DNA of 64,000 nucleotides, from the NCBI GenBank assembly GCA_042862465.1, contig JASTVH010000002.1, positions 372,001 to 436,000 of the forward strand, given 5' to 3'. The notes beneath the pieces were generated by a model that did not search any database, was not told where the DNA came from, and worked only from the letters and a program-made list of their open reading frames with translations. Positions within the stretch are counted from its first letter, which is position 1, and each line of letters opens with the position of its first letter. The stretch comes from JASTVH01 sp042862465. GTDB lineage: Bacteria; Pseudomonadota; Gammaproteobacteria; Pseudomonadales; Oleiphilaceae. A program made the position numbers and the translations under genes. Below are positions 31,449 to 40,744 of this stretch, piece by piece.

Positions 31449-32023
31449 AGAAACTGGCGTACGGCACCGGCCAGGTGACTGCGCCGCTCCGTCTGGCTCA
31501 CCGGAACCTGCAACAATCCCCGCCAGAATAGGTCCCCCCGCAACAGCGCCACGAAATACCGGGCGGCAGCGGCGCTGTCACCGGACGGCAGCTCACCCGA
31601 GGCCATGCGCCGGGCAAACAGGTCCGCCACCGCCTGCTGTGCCACCGCGGGGCCGGACTCATGGAAAGCCCGCCCGAGGTCAGGGTCGAGCTGCGACTCC
31701 GCCAATACCGCCCTGACGACCGCAAGGTTGCGCTCCTGCAACAGAAAGTCCAGGTAGTAATGCCCCAGCGTCTGCAACGCGTCTTCGAGCGGCAGCGACG
31801 CCAGCGCCAGCTCGTCCAGCTCCAGCACAAAGGCTTCGCTGGCCTGTCGGACCACCGCTCGGAACAGAGTGGATTTGCTGTCGAAATGATTATAGAGGGT
31901 CGCCTTGGATACACCGGCCTCGCGGGCGATCCGGTCCATCGACGCGCGGGCGTAGCCCTGCTGGCAGAAGACGTCAGCCGCGGCATGGAAAATCTGTTCA
32001 GTGCGACGAGGGTCCAAAGACAT
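31421..32023 (-). CDS. TetR-family regulator of the adjacent emrAB-type efflux genes
   Basis: A 200-residue repressor with an N-terminal helix-turn-helix IFHAAADVFCQQGYARASMDRIAREAGVSKATLYNHFDSKSTLF and a TetR_C-type ligand domain. It is divergent from a HlyD/EmrA-type gene 105 bp away. A 26-bp dyad (32057-32082) in that gap is the likely operator. The simplest model is drug-responsive repression of both its own gene and the pump. Its 3' end overlaps the convergent hydrolase gene. Confidence 0.88.
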   Translation of the reverse strand: MSLDPRRTEQIFHAAADVFCQQGYARASMDRIAREAGVSKATLYNHFDSKSTLFRAVVRQASEAFVLELDELALASLPLEDALQTLGHYYLDFLLQERNLAVVRAVLAESQLDPDLGRAFHESGPAVAQQAVADLFARRMASGELPSGDSAAAARYFVALLRGDLFWRGLLQVPVSQTERRSHLAGAVRQFLYGCGSADD

Positions 32024-32056
32024 TTGTCGAAGGTCTTCCGTTGTGGTTAGAATGCA

Positions 32057-32082
32057 AAAACTGAACTGTACGGTTCAGTTTT
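32057..32082. promoter_or_regulatory. TetR-type operator with overlapping promoter
   Basis: Perfect 10-bp arms AAAACTGAAC and GTTCAGTTTT surround a 6-bp centre TGTACG. A consensus TATAAT (32082-32087) abuts the right arm in the emrA direction, so a bound repressor would cover the promoter. The site is 46 bp upstream of emrA and 34 bp upstream of tetR. Confidence 0.8.
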
Positions 32083-32127
32083 ATAATAAGCGACTTTCCC
32101 ATCGGTTGTCATTATGGAAGCGGCTCT

Positions 32128-33258
32128 ATGTCTACCCGACTGAAACGCCTGTTCGCCCTCTTCGCGGCGGTCGCCATCGGCGCCGTGCTGGTCTGGTGGT
32201 GGCACCTGGGTAAGGAATCCACCAACGATGCCTTTGTCGAACAGGATGTGGTCTACCTCAAACCGCGGGTCAGCGGCCAGTTGGTGGCGGTGAACGTCAG
32301 CGACAATCAGGCCGTCAAGAAGGGCCAGGTGCTGGCCCGTATCGATCCGCGCCCGTTTGAGCTGGCGGTGGAGTCGGCACAGGCCCAGGTCGCCAGCGCC
32401 GAGGCCCAGGTGCAGAGAGCGCAGGCCGATCTGGCCGCATTCGTGGCGGACTTGCAGGCCCGCGAGTCGGACGCCGCTGCCAACGTCGAAGTGGCCCAGG
32501 CCCAGGTCAAGCGCCAGCAGCGCAGCCTGGATACTGTCGATGCCAAGATCGAGCAGGCCCACCGGGATGTCGAGCGCTATCAGACCCTGGCCGCCCGCAA
32601 GCAGGTCTCGCAACAATTGCTGGACGACGCCCGCACGCAACTGCGCACCCTCGAGGCTGAGCGCCAGACCACCCAGGCGGCCATCATCGTGGCCCAGCGG
32701 CAGGTGACCGCGGCGCGAACCAAAAAGGCCACCGTGGCCGCAGAACACAAGCGCAAGGCGGTTATGGAAGCGGCCGTCAGCGAGGCCAGGGCCGCCCTGC
32801 GCCAGGCCCAGTCGGCCGTGCATCAGGCCCAATTGAATCTGGACTGGACCACCATTCGGGCGCCGGTGGACGGGCGGATCGGCGAGGTACAGGCCAAGAC
32901 CGGCGCCATGGTGGGCCCGGAGAACACACTGGAAATCCTGGTATCGGGCGAACCCTGGGTGAAAGCCAATTTCAAGGAAACCCAGCTGGGCCAGATACAG
33001 CCGGGTGATCGGGTGGAGATCGCGGTAGACGCCTATCCGGATCTGCCCCTCAAGGGCCACGTCGCCTCGATTCAGCCGGGCACCGGCGCCCGTTTCGGTC
33101 TGCTGCCCCCGGAAAATGCCACCGGCAACTTCGTCAAGGTGGTGCAGCGGGTTCCGGTCCGTATCGACCTGGAATCCGTGCCGGACGGTGTGGCATTGTC
33201 GCCGGGCCTGTCCGTGGTCCCCACCGTCTACCTCGACAGCACCACCCAGGCCCAATAG
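32128..33258 (+). CDS. emrA: HlyD-family membrane fusion protein, EmrA type
   Basis: A 376-residue periplasmic adaptor with an N-terminal membrane anchor (LFALFAAVAIGAVLVWWWHL). A biotinyl-lipoyl-like strand follows (VYLKPRVSGQLVAVNVSDNQAVKKGQVLARIDPRPFELAV). A long coiled-coil hairpin spans about 85-240, rich in Ala/Gln/Glu, and then the second half-motif LDWTTIRAPVDGRIGEV. It should link the MFS pump encoded next to an outer-membrane channel. It is regulated by the divergent TetR gene. The next gene starts 10 bp after the stop. Confidence 0.9.
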   Translation: MSTRLKRLFALFAAVAIGAVLVWWWHLGKESTNDAFVEQDVVYLKPRVSGQLVAVNVSDNQAVKKGQVLARIDPRPFELAVESAQAQVASAEAQVQRAQADLAAFVADLQARESDAAANVEVAQAQVKRQQRSLDTVDAKIEQAHRDVERYQTLAARKQVSQQLLDDARTQLRTLEAERQTTQAAIIVAQRQVTAARTKKATVAAEHKRKAVMEAAVSEARAALRQAQSAVHQAQLNLDWTTIRAPVDGRIGEVQAKTGAMVGPENTLEILVSGEPWVKANFKETQLGQIQPGDRVEIAVDAYPDLPLKGHVASIQPGTGARFGLLPPENATGNFVKVVQRVPVRIDLESVPDGVALSPGLSVVPTVYLDSTTQAQ

Positions 33259-33268
33259 GAACTTAGCC

Positions 33269-34819
33269 ATGGCCGGGAGCGCGTCTGCAATTGGGGCTGG
33301 TGGTGACAAGCGGGCCATCAACCCCTGGCTGATTGCGCCCATGGTGGCTCTGGCGGCGTTCATGGAGGTGCTGGACATCTCCATCGCCAACGTCTCCCTG
33401 CAGCACATCGCCGGCAGTCTGGCCGCCAGCCCCGACGAGGCCACCTGGGTCCTCACCTCCTATCTGGTGACCAATGCCATCGCCCTGCCGATTGCCGGCT
33501 GGCTGTCAGACTACTTCGGGCGGACCCGCTTCTTCATTGCCTGCGTGGCGGGCTTCAGTCTGGCTTCGCTGGCCTGCGGCCTGGCGCCAAGTTTGACTGC
33601 CCTGATCATCTTCAGGGCCATCCAGGGACTGGCCGGCGGCGCGCTGCAGCCGGTCTCCCAGGCCATTCTTGCGGATGCCTTCCCGCCCCATAAACGCGCC
33701 ATGGCCTTCGCCATGTACGGTATCGCCGTGGTGGCAGCACCCGCCATCGGCCCCACCCTGGGGGGCTGGATCACCGACCAGTTCAGCTGGCACTGGATCT
33801 TTCTGATCAATCTGCCGGTGGGCCTGCTGCTGATCTTCCTGATCCGCACCTTCGTGCCGGACGAGCCGGCCAACCACGATGGCAGTCCGGTGGACTATCT
33901 GGGCTTTGCCCTAATCGCCATCGGCCTGGGCAGCCTGCAGTGGGTTCTCGACCGCGGCCAGACGGAAGACTGGTGGGATTCCACCGAGATTCGCCTGCTC
34001 ACCGTGGTGATGGCGGTGTCACTGCTAACCTACATCGTGCGCACCTTCGACCAGAAGAATCCCATCGTCGACCTGCGACTGTACCGCTACAAGAACTATG
34101 CGCTGTCCAATGCGCTGATGTTTGTACTGGGTTTTGTCCTGTTTGGTTCGACCGCCATGCTGCCGCTCTACATGCAGACGCTGCTGGGCTACACGGCGCT
34201 GGACGCCGGGCTGGTCCTCTCTCTCGGGGGCTTCGCGGTGATGGCAATGATGCCGGTGGCGGGGAAGCTGGCGAGCAAGATCGACCTGCGTGTACTGATC
34301 ACCTTTGGCCTGATCTGCTCCGGCAGCGCGCTCTGGCACATGGGGTCCTTCAACCTGCAGGTGGATCAGTTCACCCTGGCCACGGTACGGGCCTGGCAGG
34401 CGGCGGGGATCGCCTTTCTGTTCGTTCCCATCACCGGCATTGCCTACATCGGCCTGCCGGCCAGCGCCAACAACCAGGCCTCGTCCATGCTCGCTTTTAT
34501 GCGCAATCTGGGCGGCGGCGTCGGCATTTCTCTGCTGGTGACCTTGCTGTCCCGCCTCAGCGCCCACCACCGTGTTCCGCTGGTGGCCCACACCAGCCCC
34601 GGCGACCCGGAATGGACCGCTCACCTGCAGAACCTGCAGCACGCAGTCGGCAGCCACGAGCGGGCGCTGGCCATCGCCAGCGAACAGGTGCACCAACAGG
34701 CGCAGGTCCTGTCCTATCTCGACGGATTCCACCTGATGGCGCTGCTGTTTTTCCTGATGATCCCGGTGGTCTGGCTGCTCAAGCCCGGCCAGGGGGCGGC
34801 ACCGGCTGGAGCGCACTGA
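33269..34819 (+). CDS. emrB: DHA2-family MFS efflux pump, EmrB type
   Basis: A 516-residue transporter with about 14 membrane segments. The DHA2 signature appears near the first helix (AFMEVLDISIANVSLQHIAGSL), motif A as GWLSDYFGRTRFF near 75, and motif C-like GPTLGGWITDQFSWHW near 155. With EmrA it would export hydrophobic drugs or weak acids with protons. Start ATG 33269 (MAGSASAIG); the open frame continues upstream inside emrA and is not used. No outer-membrane channel gene is present in the cluster. Confidence 0.92.
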   Translation: MAGSASAIGAGGDKRAINPWLIAPMVALAAFMEVLDISIANVSLQHIAGSLAASPDEATWVLTSYLVTNAIALPIAGWLSDYFGRTRFFIACVAGFSLASLACGLAPSLTALIIFRAIQGLAGGALQPVSQAILADAFPPHKRAMAFAMYGIAVVAAPAIGPTLGGWITDQFSWHWIFLINLPVGLLLIFLIRTFVPDEPANHDGSPVDYLGFALIAIGLGSLQWVLDRGQTEDWWDSTEIRLLTVVMAVSLLTYIVRTFDQKNPIVDLRLYRYKNYALSNALMFVLGFVLFGSTAMLPLYMQTLLGYTALDAGLVLSLGGFAVMAMMPVAGKLASKIDLRVLITFGLICSGSALWHMGSFNLQVDQFTLATVRAWQAAGIAFLFVPITGIAYIGLPASANNQASSMLAFMRNLGGGVGISLLVTLLSRLSAHHRVPLVAHTSPGDPEWTAHLQNLQHAVGSHERALAIASEQVHQQAQVLSYLDGFHLMALLFFLMIPVVWLLKPGQGAAPAGAH

Positions 34820-34889
34820 TAGTCAGGGTGCCAGGCACCTAAACACCCGTTTTGGCAGGCCGCTTCAGGGTGGCACCCTAAGGCTGGGT

Positions 34890-36530
34890 CTAAGCCGTCT
34901 TGAACTGCTCCACCAAGCTCTCCAGTTTGCCGGCTGCTTCCGCCAGCGCTTCGGTATCCTGGGCGGTCTGCTGCAGCTCAACCAGGGCCTCGTCCGCCAG
35001 CTGGCTGATCTGACCCAGGCTGCGGCTGATCTCCACGGAGGTATTGGTTTGCTGTTCCGCGGCTGACGCCACGTGCTGGGTGCGGTCGGTAATGGTGCCC
35101 ACCGCGCCGATGATGGACTGCAGGGAGCCGTCGGCGCTGCCCAACTGCTCCTCCATGTCCTGGGTCTGACCACGGCTGGCTTCCATGGTCTTGACTGCCC
35201 GATGGGTGGCTTCCTGGAAGCGGGTGATCATCTCGTCGATTTCGTCAGTGGAGTTGCGGGTACGGCTGGCCAGGGTGCGAACCTCGTCGGCCACCACCGC
35301 AAACCCGCGGCCCTGTTCCCCGGCCCGGGCCGCCTCGATGGCGGCATTGAGGGCCAGCAGGTTGGTCTGCTCGGCCACCCCCCGGATGACTTCCAGGACC
35401 GAACCGATTTCCTGGGAATCCTTCTCCAGTTCGCCAATGGCCCCGCTGGCCTCACCCACCTCCGTGGCCAGCCGGTTCATCAGCTGGGCCGTGCGTGACA
35501 TCACTTCGCCACCATTGCCCGCCTCGCTGTTGGCCTCCTGCGCCGCCTGGGCGGCCTCACCGATTTCCCGCGCCACCTCTTCGATGGAAACGGTCATCTG
35601 CTCCACAGCCGAGGCGACAGTGTCCATCTCCTGTTTCTGGCGACCGGACACCTCATCCGCCCGGCGTATGGCCTCGTTGACCCGCTGGGCGGTATCCCGA
35701 TTCTGTTCGGAAAGCGAGCGCAGCTCGGTGATCAGGGCCGACAGTTTGCCGACGAAACCGTTGAAGCCGTGGGCCAGGCGGGTCACTTCGTCATTGCCTT
35801 CGGTGCTCAGGCGACGGGTCAGATCGCCCTCGCCGGAGGCAATATCCTCCATGGCATCCGCAGTCTGGCGCAGCGGTCGGATGATGCTGACGGCCACAAG
35901 GGTGCCCAGCACCAGGAGAACAACCAGGGCGACGCCCATCAGCACCAGCGACGTCCCCATTTCCTCCCAGAATTCCGCTTCGATATCACCCAGGTAGACG
36001 CCCGAACCGATGATCCAGCCCCAGGGCTGGAAGCCTTTCACATAGGAGATCTTGGGAACCGGCTCCTCGCTGCCGGGCTTGGGCCACTGGTAGTCAACAA
36101 ACCCCTCCCCCTTGGCATCGACCACCTTGTTCATTTCCCGGAACAGATACTTGCCGTTGGGATCCTTGACCCCCGACACATCCTGGTTGTTGAGGGCCGG
36201 CTTCATTGGATGCATCACCACTTTCAGATCCTCGTCGTGGATCCAGAAGTAGTCGTTGTCCCCGTAGCGGAGGGTCTCGATCACCGCTTTGGCCTGGTTC
36301 TGGGCCTCCTCGGTATCGAGTTCGCCCTGCTGCTCCAGGGCATGATAATGCTCCAGCACCCCATAGGCAGCTTCGACAATATGCTGGGTTTTCAGCGCCC
36401 GGGAGGACTGCAGGGTCTCGTGAAGACCGGCGCCCTCATTGGCGATGACAGCGGCAAAGGCAAGTACCGTCAGACCGAGGAGGGCGAACAGCCGCTGACG
36501 AATACTGAAACGTCGCAAAAAAGCGCCCAT
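34890..36530 (-). CDS. Methyl-accepting chemotaxis protein with single Cache domain
   Basis: A 546-residue chemoreceptor. A membrane segment at about 13-32 is followed by a periplasmic sCache_2-type domain (NDYFWIHDEDLKVVMHPMKPALNNQDVSGVKDPNG, GFQPWGWIIGSGVYLGDIE), a second segment near 195-218, HAMP, and the signalling hairpin with the conserved tip VIRGVAEQTNLLALNAAIEAARAGE. Start 36530 has GGAG 7 bases upstream; an ATG 6 bp earlier is possible. sCache_2 receptors usually sense small organic acids. A palindrome resembling an FNR-type site lies about 80 bp upstream, next to the denitrification island. Confidence 0.92.
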   Translation of the reverse strand: MGAFLRRFSIRQRLFALLGLTVLAFAAVIANEGAGLHETLQSSRALKTQHIVEAAYGVLEHYHALEQQGELDTEEAQNQAKAVIETLRYGDNDYFWIHDEDLKVVMHPMKPALNNQDVSGVKDPNGKYLFREMNKVVDAKGEGFVDYQWPKPGSEEPVPKISYVKGFQPWGWIIGSGVYLGDIEAEFWEEMGTSLVLMGVALVVLLVLGTLVAVSIIRPLRQTADAMEDIASGEGDLTRRLSTEGNDEVTRLAHGFNGFVGKLSALITELRSLSEQNRDTAQRVNEAIRRADEVSGRQKQEMDTVASAVEQMTVSIEEVAREIGEAAQAAQEANSEAGNGGEVMSRTAQLMNRLATEVGEASGAIGELEKDSQEIGSVLEVIRGVAEQTNLLALNAAIEAARAGEQGRGFAVVADEVRTLASRTRNSTDEIDEMITRFQEATHRAVKTMEASRGQTQDMEEQLGSADGSLQSIIGAVGTITDRTQHVASAAEQQTNTSVEISRSLGQISQLADEALVELQQTAQDTEALAEAAGKLESLVEQFKTA

Positions 36531-36600
36531 GGGCATACTCCACTACAATTGATTGCACTCCCTATCAATATGGCCGAGAAACGCAATTCCGCAATATTCA

Positions 36601-36620
36601 AACCTGATATACATCAGGTT
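36601..36620. promoter_or_regulatory. FNR/DNR-like palindrome between MCP and DUF4399 genes
   Basis: AACCTGATATACATCAGGTT has perfect 8-bp arms around ATAC. Its core CTGAT-N4-ATCAG differs from TTGAT-N4-ATCAA only at the outer base of each half. It lies about 80 bp upstream of the chemoreceptor start and 113 bp upstream of the DUF4399 start. The dyad is clear; the regulator is inferred. Confidence 0.5.
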
Positions 36621-36723
36621 TTACAAAAAATTTGCACGATTTTTGTGCAGAGCCGGGGCTTGTGGCTGGCGAACGGCTGAACGTATGCTGGCAAAGTCCG
36701 CCACAACACAGGGAGTCTTTACC

Positions 36724-37140
36724 ATGGAACGTCTGATCACGCTGTTCTGCGCACTGCTTCTGCTGCCCCTATCCGCCCTGGCAACCCCGGCCCCCGACAA
36801 CGCGTCGGTCTACTTCATCACGCCCCTCGATGGCCAGACCGTCAGTTCGCCGGTGACCGTGCGTTTCGGAACCGAGGGTATTGGCGTGGCACCGGCCGGT
36901 GTAGAGAAAGCGAATACCGGCCATCATCACCTGCTGATCGACGTGGACGAGTTACCGCCGATGGATCAGCCAATCCCGTCCAACGAGCATTTCCGCCATT
37001 TCGGCGGCGGCCAGACCCAGGCTGACATCGAGCTGGCCCCGGGCAAACACACCCTGCAGCTACTCATGGGTGACGCCAATCACGTGCCCCATAACCCGCC
37101 GGTGATGTCGAACAGGATCACCATCGAAGTGGTGAAGTAA
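36724..37140 (+). CDS. DUF4399 periplasmic protein
   Basis: A 138-residue exported protein with signal MERLITLFCALLLLPLSALA and the DUF4399 pattern SVYFITPLDGQTVSSPVTVRFGTEGIGVAPAG, NTGHHHLLID and HTLQLLMGDANHVPHNPPVMS. The clustered histidines suggest metal binding, but the family function is unknown. ATG 36724 follows AGGGAG. It is convergent with nirN (12 bp apart) and may share the FNR-like palindrome upstream, so a link to anaerobic respiration is possible. Confidence 0.85.
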   Translation: MERLITLFCALLLLPLSALATPAPDNASVYFITPLDGQTVSSPVTVRFGTEGIGVAPAGVEKANTGHHHLLIDVDELPPMDQPIPSNEHFRHFGGGQTQADIELAPGKHTLQLLMGDANHVPHNPPVMSNRITIEVVK

Positions 37141-37152
37141 CCGGCCTCCGGC

Positions 37153-38640
37153 TCAGTGGCTGGTGCCCTCCTCGTAATGGGTCTTGTTCCAAACGTTGTA
37201 CTTGCCGGAGGGCTTCTTCATGGGCAGCCGCTTGATCTCCTCCAGGGTGTGGGCGTCGTAGACGATCACCGCGCCCTCGTCCTCCCAGATGCTGAGCACG
37301 GCCTTGTCGCCGTTGCGGTCGAACTCCACGTGCGCCGCGGTCTTGCCCGGGATCGGCTTGAGTGTCTTGACGATTTCCAGGCTGCGCTTGTCGATGATGT
37401 GCACCTCGTCCTTGCCGGGGCCGAAGAACACGTCCACCCAGGCGTAGGGGGAGTTCTCGTGGCTACGCATGAAGAAGCCGGGGCCGTCGGTCTTGAGGGT
37501 TTTGACGACGCGCCAGTCGGTCATGTCGATGATCGAGACCTTGCCTGTCTTCAGGTGCGGCGTGGCCATGACCCGGTGGCCTTTGTACATCCAGGTGATG
37601 CCTGAACCCAGGTGGGGCATGCCGCTCAGGGGCAGTTCGGCCACTTTCTCGCCGCTGTCCAGATCCAGCACCAGGCCGTTCTGGCCATCGCGGCCGGCAC
37701 CGATCAGGTGGCGGTAATCGGGGTCGAAGAAGAAATCATCCATGTAGTCGTCCGTGGCCAGCCGGCGGACCTGACTGCCCTCCTGTGACGGGGTGATCTC
37801 CCACACTTCCTTGAGATCCTTCAGCGCCGCCACGAAGCTGCCCCGGGGCGGCGCGGCATAGACCGCACTCACCCGGGAGCTTTGGCCCTGTTCATTTTCA
37901 ACCGGGAAGGTTTCCAGCAGCTCCAGGTTGTCGGTGTTGAACAGCACCAGGGTATGGGGCAGGTAATTGGCGGCCATGAGGTAGCGGCCGTCGGCGGACA
38001 CGGCAATGTTGCGCATGTTGATGCCGGCCCGCACCTCCGCCACCACGGCGAGGTTGTAGATGTCGTACTTGGTGATCCAGCCATCGCGGGAGCCGAAGAA
38101 CACGTAGCGCCCGTCCGGGGTGAACTTGGGGCCGCCATGGAGGGCAAAGCGGCTGGGAAAACGGGTGATGCGCTCCATTTTGTCGCCGTCCAGCAGGCTG
38201 ACGTGATGGTCGCCCTTCTCCACCACCAGGAACAGGTTCATGGGATCCGCGTCGAACTTCGGCTGGTCCGGCAGGCTGCCAAACGGATGCGGGACCTGAT
38301 GGCTGTCGCGGATCGCCTCGGAGGACCATTGCGGTGCCACGTCCGGGGCCTGGTAAATGAATTTGGCCAGGGCGGCGATGGTCGCCGCGTCGAGGGTCTC
38401 CCCGAAGGCCGGCATCTGGGTGGCGGCGCGGCCGTGGGTGATCACCTCGCGGGCCGCCGCCGGACGCAGACGCGACAGATTCTCCGGCAGCAGGGCCGGG
38501 CCGGTGCCCCCCAGACGATCGGCACCATGGCAGCTGGCGCAGTGAGTCTGGAAAGCTTGTTTGGCCGCCGGTTGCGGGGTCGCCAGGGCCGGGCCCGCGG
38601 CCAGCAGGAGAAAGCCGGCGATAAAACGCAGTTTGAGCAT
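37153..38640 (-). CDS. nirN: NirN, dihydro-haem d1 dehydrogenase
   Basis: A 495-residue periplasmic cytochrome related to NirS. It has a signal peptide (to about residue 20), a cytochrome c domain with C34-A-S-C-H38, and an eight-bladed d1-type propeller with repeated DGRYVFFGSRDGW/ADGRYLMAAN strands. NirN performs the final oxidation that makes haem d1. It is distinguished from NirS by its length, its position after nirE at the end of the biogenesis operon, and the lack of the NirS N-terminal extension. The stop of nirE is 12 bp upstream. Confidence 0.88.
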   Translation of the reverse strand: MLKLRFIAGFLLLAAGPALATPQPAAKQAFQTHCASCHGADRLGGTGPALLPENLSRLRPAAAREVITHGRAATQMPAFGETLDAATIAALAKFIYQAPDVAPQWSSEAIRDSHQVPHPFGSLPDQPKFDADPMNLFLVVEKGDHHVSLLDGDKMERITRFPSRFALHGGPKFTPDGRYVFFGSRDGWITKYDIYNLAVVAEVRAGINMRNIAVSADGRYLMAANYLPHTLVLFNTDNLELLETFPVENEQGQSSRVSAVYAAPPRGSFVAALKDLKEVWEITPSQEGSQVRRLATDDYMDDFFFDPDYRHLIGAGRDGQNGLVLDLDSGEKVAELPLSGMPHLGSGITWMYKGHRVMATPHLKTGKVSIIDMTDWRVVKTLKTDGPGFFMRSHENSPYAWVDVFFGPGKDEVHIIDKRSLEIVKTLKPIPGKTAAHVEFDRNGDKAVLSIWEDEGAVIVYDAHTLEEIKRLPMKKPSGKYNVWNKTHYEEGTSH

Positions 38641-38652
38641 GTTCGAATCCGT

Positions 38653-39507
38653 TTAGCGTGAGGAATAGGTGGCAGCAGAGTCGAGCCCATCGCCGACTGC
38701 CTGGGTCAGGGACAATTGAGGCGGCTGGCCAAGCTTGTCGGCCAGGGTCACGACGTCACCGACCACGATCAGTGTGGGCGGACGGAAGCCATGACGGTCG
38801 ATGGCCTCGACCAGGCCGGTCAACGTTGTGGTCACGGTGCGCTGATCGGCGGTGGTGCCCCGCTCAACCAGGGCGGCCGGGCAGTCCGGCGAAACGCCAT
38901 GGGCGATCAGTTCATGGGCGATGGTGCCGGCGTTCTGCAGGCCCATGTAGAACACCCGGGTCTGGCCTGGAGCCGCCAGGGTTTGCCAGTCCAGCGCCAG
39001 GGCCTGGTCGCCCTTGCGGTGACCGGTGACGAAGGTGACGCTCTGGGCGTAATCCCGGTGGGTGAGCGGGATGCCGCAGTAGGAGGAGCACCCCGAGGCC
39101 GCGGTAATGCCCGGGACGATCTGGAAGGTGACGCCCCGGTCCACCAGGTATTCCGCCTCTTCCCCACCGCGTCCGAAGATGTAGGGGTCGCCGCCCTTGA
39201 TCCGCACCACCCGCTGCCCGGCCCGTGACAGGTTGACCAGCAGTTCGTTGGTCTCCTCCTGGGGCACCGAGTGGCAACCACTGGCCTTGCCGACATTGAC
39301 CCGCTCGGCCCGTGGGTTGGCCAGGGCCATGATTTCGGCGGAGACCAGGCGGTCGTAAACCACCACGTCCGCCTGTTGCAGCAGCATCAGCGCACGCAGG
39401 GTGAGCAGACCGGGATCACCGGGGCCGGCGCCGACAATAGCCACTTCACCGGGACGCAGGGGCTGCTCGGCGAGCTGGAATTCAAACAGTCTTTTTTGCG
39501 GTGCCAT
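38653..39507 (-). CDS. nirE: NirE, uroporphyrinogen-III C-methyltransferase
   Basis: A SAM-dependent methyltransferase of 284 residues that makes precorrin-2 for haem d1. Motifs are VAIVGAGPGDPGLLTLRAL near the N-terminus, VVYDRLVS, VRIKGGDPYIFGRGGEE and VPGITAASGCSSYCGIPLTHRD. I start at MAPQKRLF (39507), with GGAG upstream; a TTG at 39531 would add 8 residues. Because it sits between nirJ and nirN, it is assigned to the d1 pathway rather than to sirohaem or cobalamin. Confidence 0.92.
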   Translation of the reverse strand: MAPQKRLFEFQLAEQPLRPGEVAIVGAGPGDPGLLTLRALMLLQQADVVVYDRLVSAEIMALANPRAERVNVGKASGCHSVPQEETNELLVNLSRAGQRVVRIKGGDPYIFGRGGEEAEYLVDRGVTFQIVPGITAASGCSSYCGIPLTHRDYAQSVTFVTGHRKGDQALALDWQTLAAPGQTRVFYMGLQNAGTIAHELIAHGVSPDCPAALVERGTTADQRTVTTTLTGLVEAIDRHGFRPPTLIVVGDVVTLADKLGQPPQLSLTQAVGDGLDSAATYSSR

Positions 39508-39527
39508 GGGTTTCTCCAGCTCGGGAT

Positions 39528-40727
39528 TCAAAGATTACTGACCGGGATTTCGATGGCCGGCGCCTGCACCCGCCGCGGGGCATCATCCGCCACACCGATC
39601 TCGGCGTTGGTGAGGTAGCAGCCGGGATCCTCCTCCCAGAAGTCGCGGGAGACGTTGTAGGCCCGCACCCGGGTGTTGCCGTTGCAGATCGCCAGATAGC
39701 GGCAGTCGGCGCAGCGGCCCTTGACCGGACGCGGGTGCTGGCGAAAACCGACCATCAGCGGGTCCTGGGTGTCGCGCCAGATCTGGGAGAACGGGGTCTG
39801 GCGCACGTTGCCCAGGTCGTGGTCCCACCAGAAGGTGTCCGGGTGCACCGTGCCCAGGTTGTCGATGTTGGCGATGTTGACGCCCGAGGCGTTGCCGCCC
39901 CAGTTCAGCAGCCGCTGGCGCAGGGCCGGCACCTGGTCCGGGTAGTGCTCCTCGGCCCACTGCAGCAGGAAGGGCCCGTCGGCGTCGTTGTTGCCGGTGA
40001 CGTATTCGCGCTCGATCCCGCGCTGGAGCTCGTCGTGGCAATGGTTGAACAGCAGGGTCATGGCCTCGCGGGTCATGTCGTACCAGGCATCGCGCTTCTT
40101 GTTGCGTCCGCCCCGGCCGGAGTAGTTCAGGTGCGAGAGATAGAACTTGTCGATGTCGTGCTCGTCGAGCAGCTCGAGCATGCGCGGCAGTTCGTCGAAG
40201 TTGTTCTGGGTCAGGGTGAAACGCAGCCCCACCTTGATCCCGGCCTGCTTGCACAGGTGCACCGCGTGCATGGATTCGGCAAAGGCACCCTGCTTCTGGC
40301 GGAAGTCGTCGTGGGTGGCTTCCAGGCCATCGATGCTGATGCCGACGTAGTCGTAACCCACCGCGGCGATCCGGTCGATGTTGTCCTCGTTGATCAAGGT
40401 GCCGTTGGTGGAAAGGCCTACATAAAAGCCCATGCCCTTGGCGCGGTGGGAGATCTCGAAGATGTCCGGGCGCATCAGCGGCTCGCCGCCGGAGAGGATC
40501 AGCACCGGCACCCCGAAGGCCTTGAGATCATCCATGACCGTGAACACCTCGTCGGTGGACAACTCACCCTTGAAGTCGATATCGGCGGAAATGGAATAGC
40601 AGTGCTTGCAGGTCAGGTTGCAGCGCCGGATCAGGTTCCAGATCACCACGGGGCCCGGGGGCTTGGCCGGAGGTGGCACCGGGGTGGGGTGCATGAGGCT
40701 TTTTATGTAGCGTGTGATTCGAAACAT
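39528..40727 (-). CDS. nirJ: NirJ, radical SAM haem d1 biosynthesis protein
   Basis: A 399-residue radical SAM enzyme that removes propionate side chains during d1 synthesis. The N-terminal cluster motif is C36NLTCKHC43. GGEP-type SAM binding appears as LILSGGEPLMRPDI. A C-terminal cysteine-rich SPASM/Twitch-like region reads KGRCADCRYLAICNGNTR ... DPGCYL. It is preceded by a 221-bp gap with repeats that separates it from nirH, and followed 21 bp later by nirE. Confidence 0.95.
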   Translation of the reverse strand: MFRITRYIKSLMHPTPVPPPAKPPGPVVIWNLIRRCNLTCKHCYSISADIDFKGELSTDEVFTVMDDLKAFGVPVLILSGGEPLMRPDIFEISHRAKGMGFYVGLSTNGTLINEDNIDRIAAVGYDYVGISIDGLEATHDDFRQKQGAFAESMHAVHLCKQAGIKVGLRFTLTQNNFDELPRMLELLDEHDIDKFYLSHLNYSGRGGRNKKRDAWYDMTREAMTLLFNHCHDELQRGIEREYVTGNNDADGPFLLQWAEEHYPDQVPALRQRLLNWGGNASGVNIANIDNLGTVHPDTFWWDHDLGNVRQTPFSQIWRDTQDPLMVGFRQHPRPVKGRCADCRYLAICNGNTRVRAYNVSRDFWEEDPGCYLTNAEIGVADDAPRRVQAPAIEIPVSNL

Positions 40728-40744
40728 GGTGCTATCTCTCTCAT

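Noticed and set aside
34820..34889. GGGTGCCAGGCACC and GGGTGGCACCC hairpins after emrB as a terminator.
   Set aside because: No T-tract follows either stem, so an intrinsic terminator cannot be supported.
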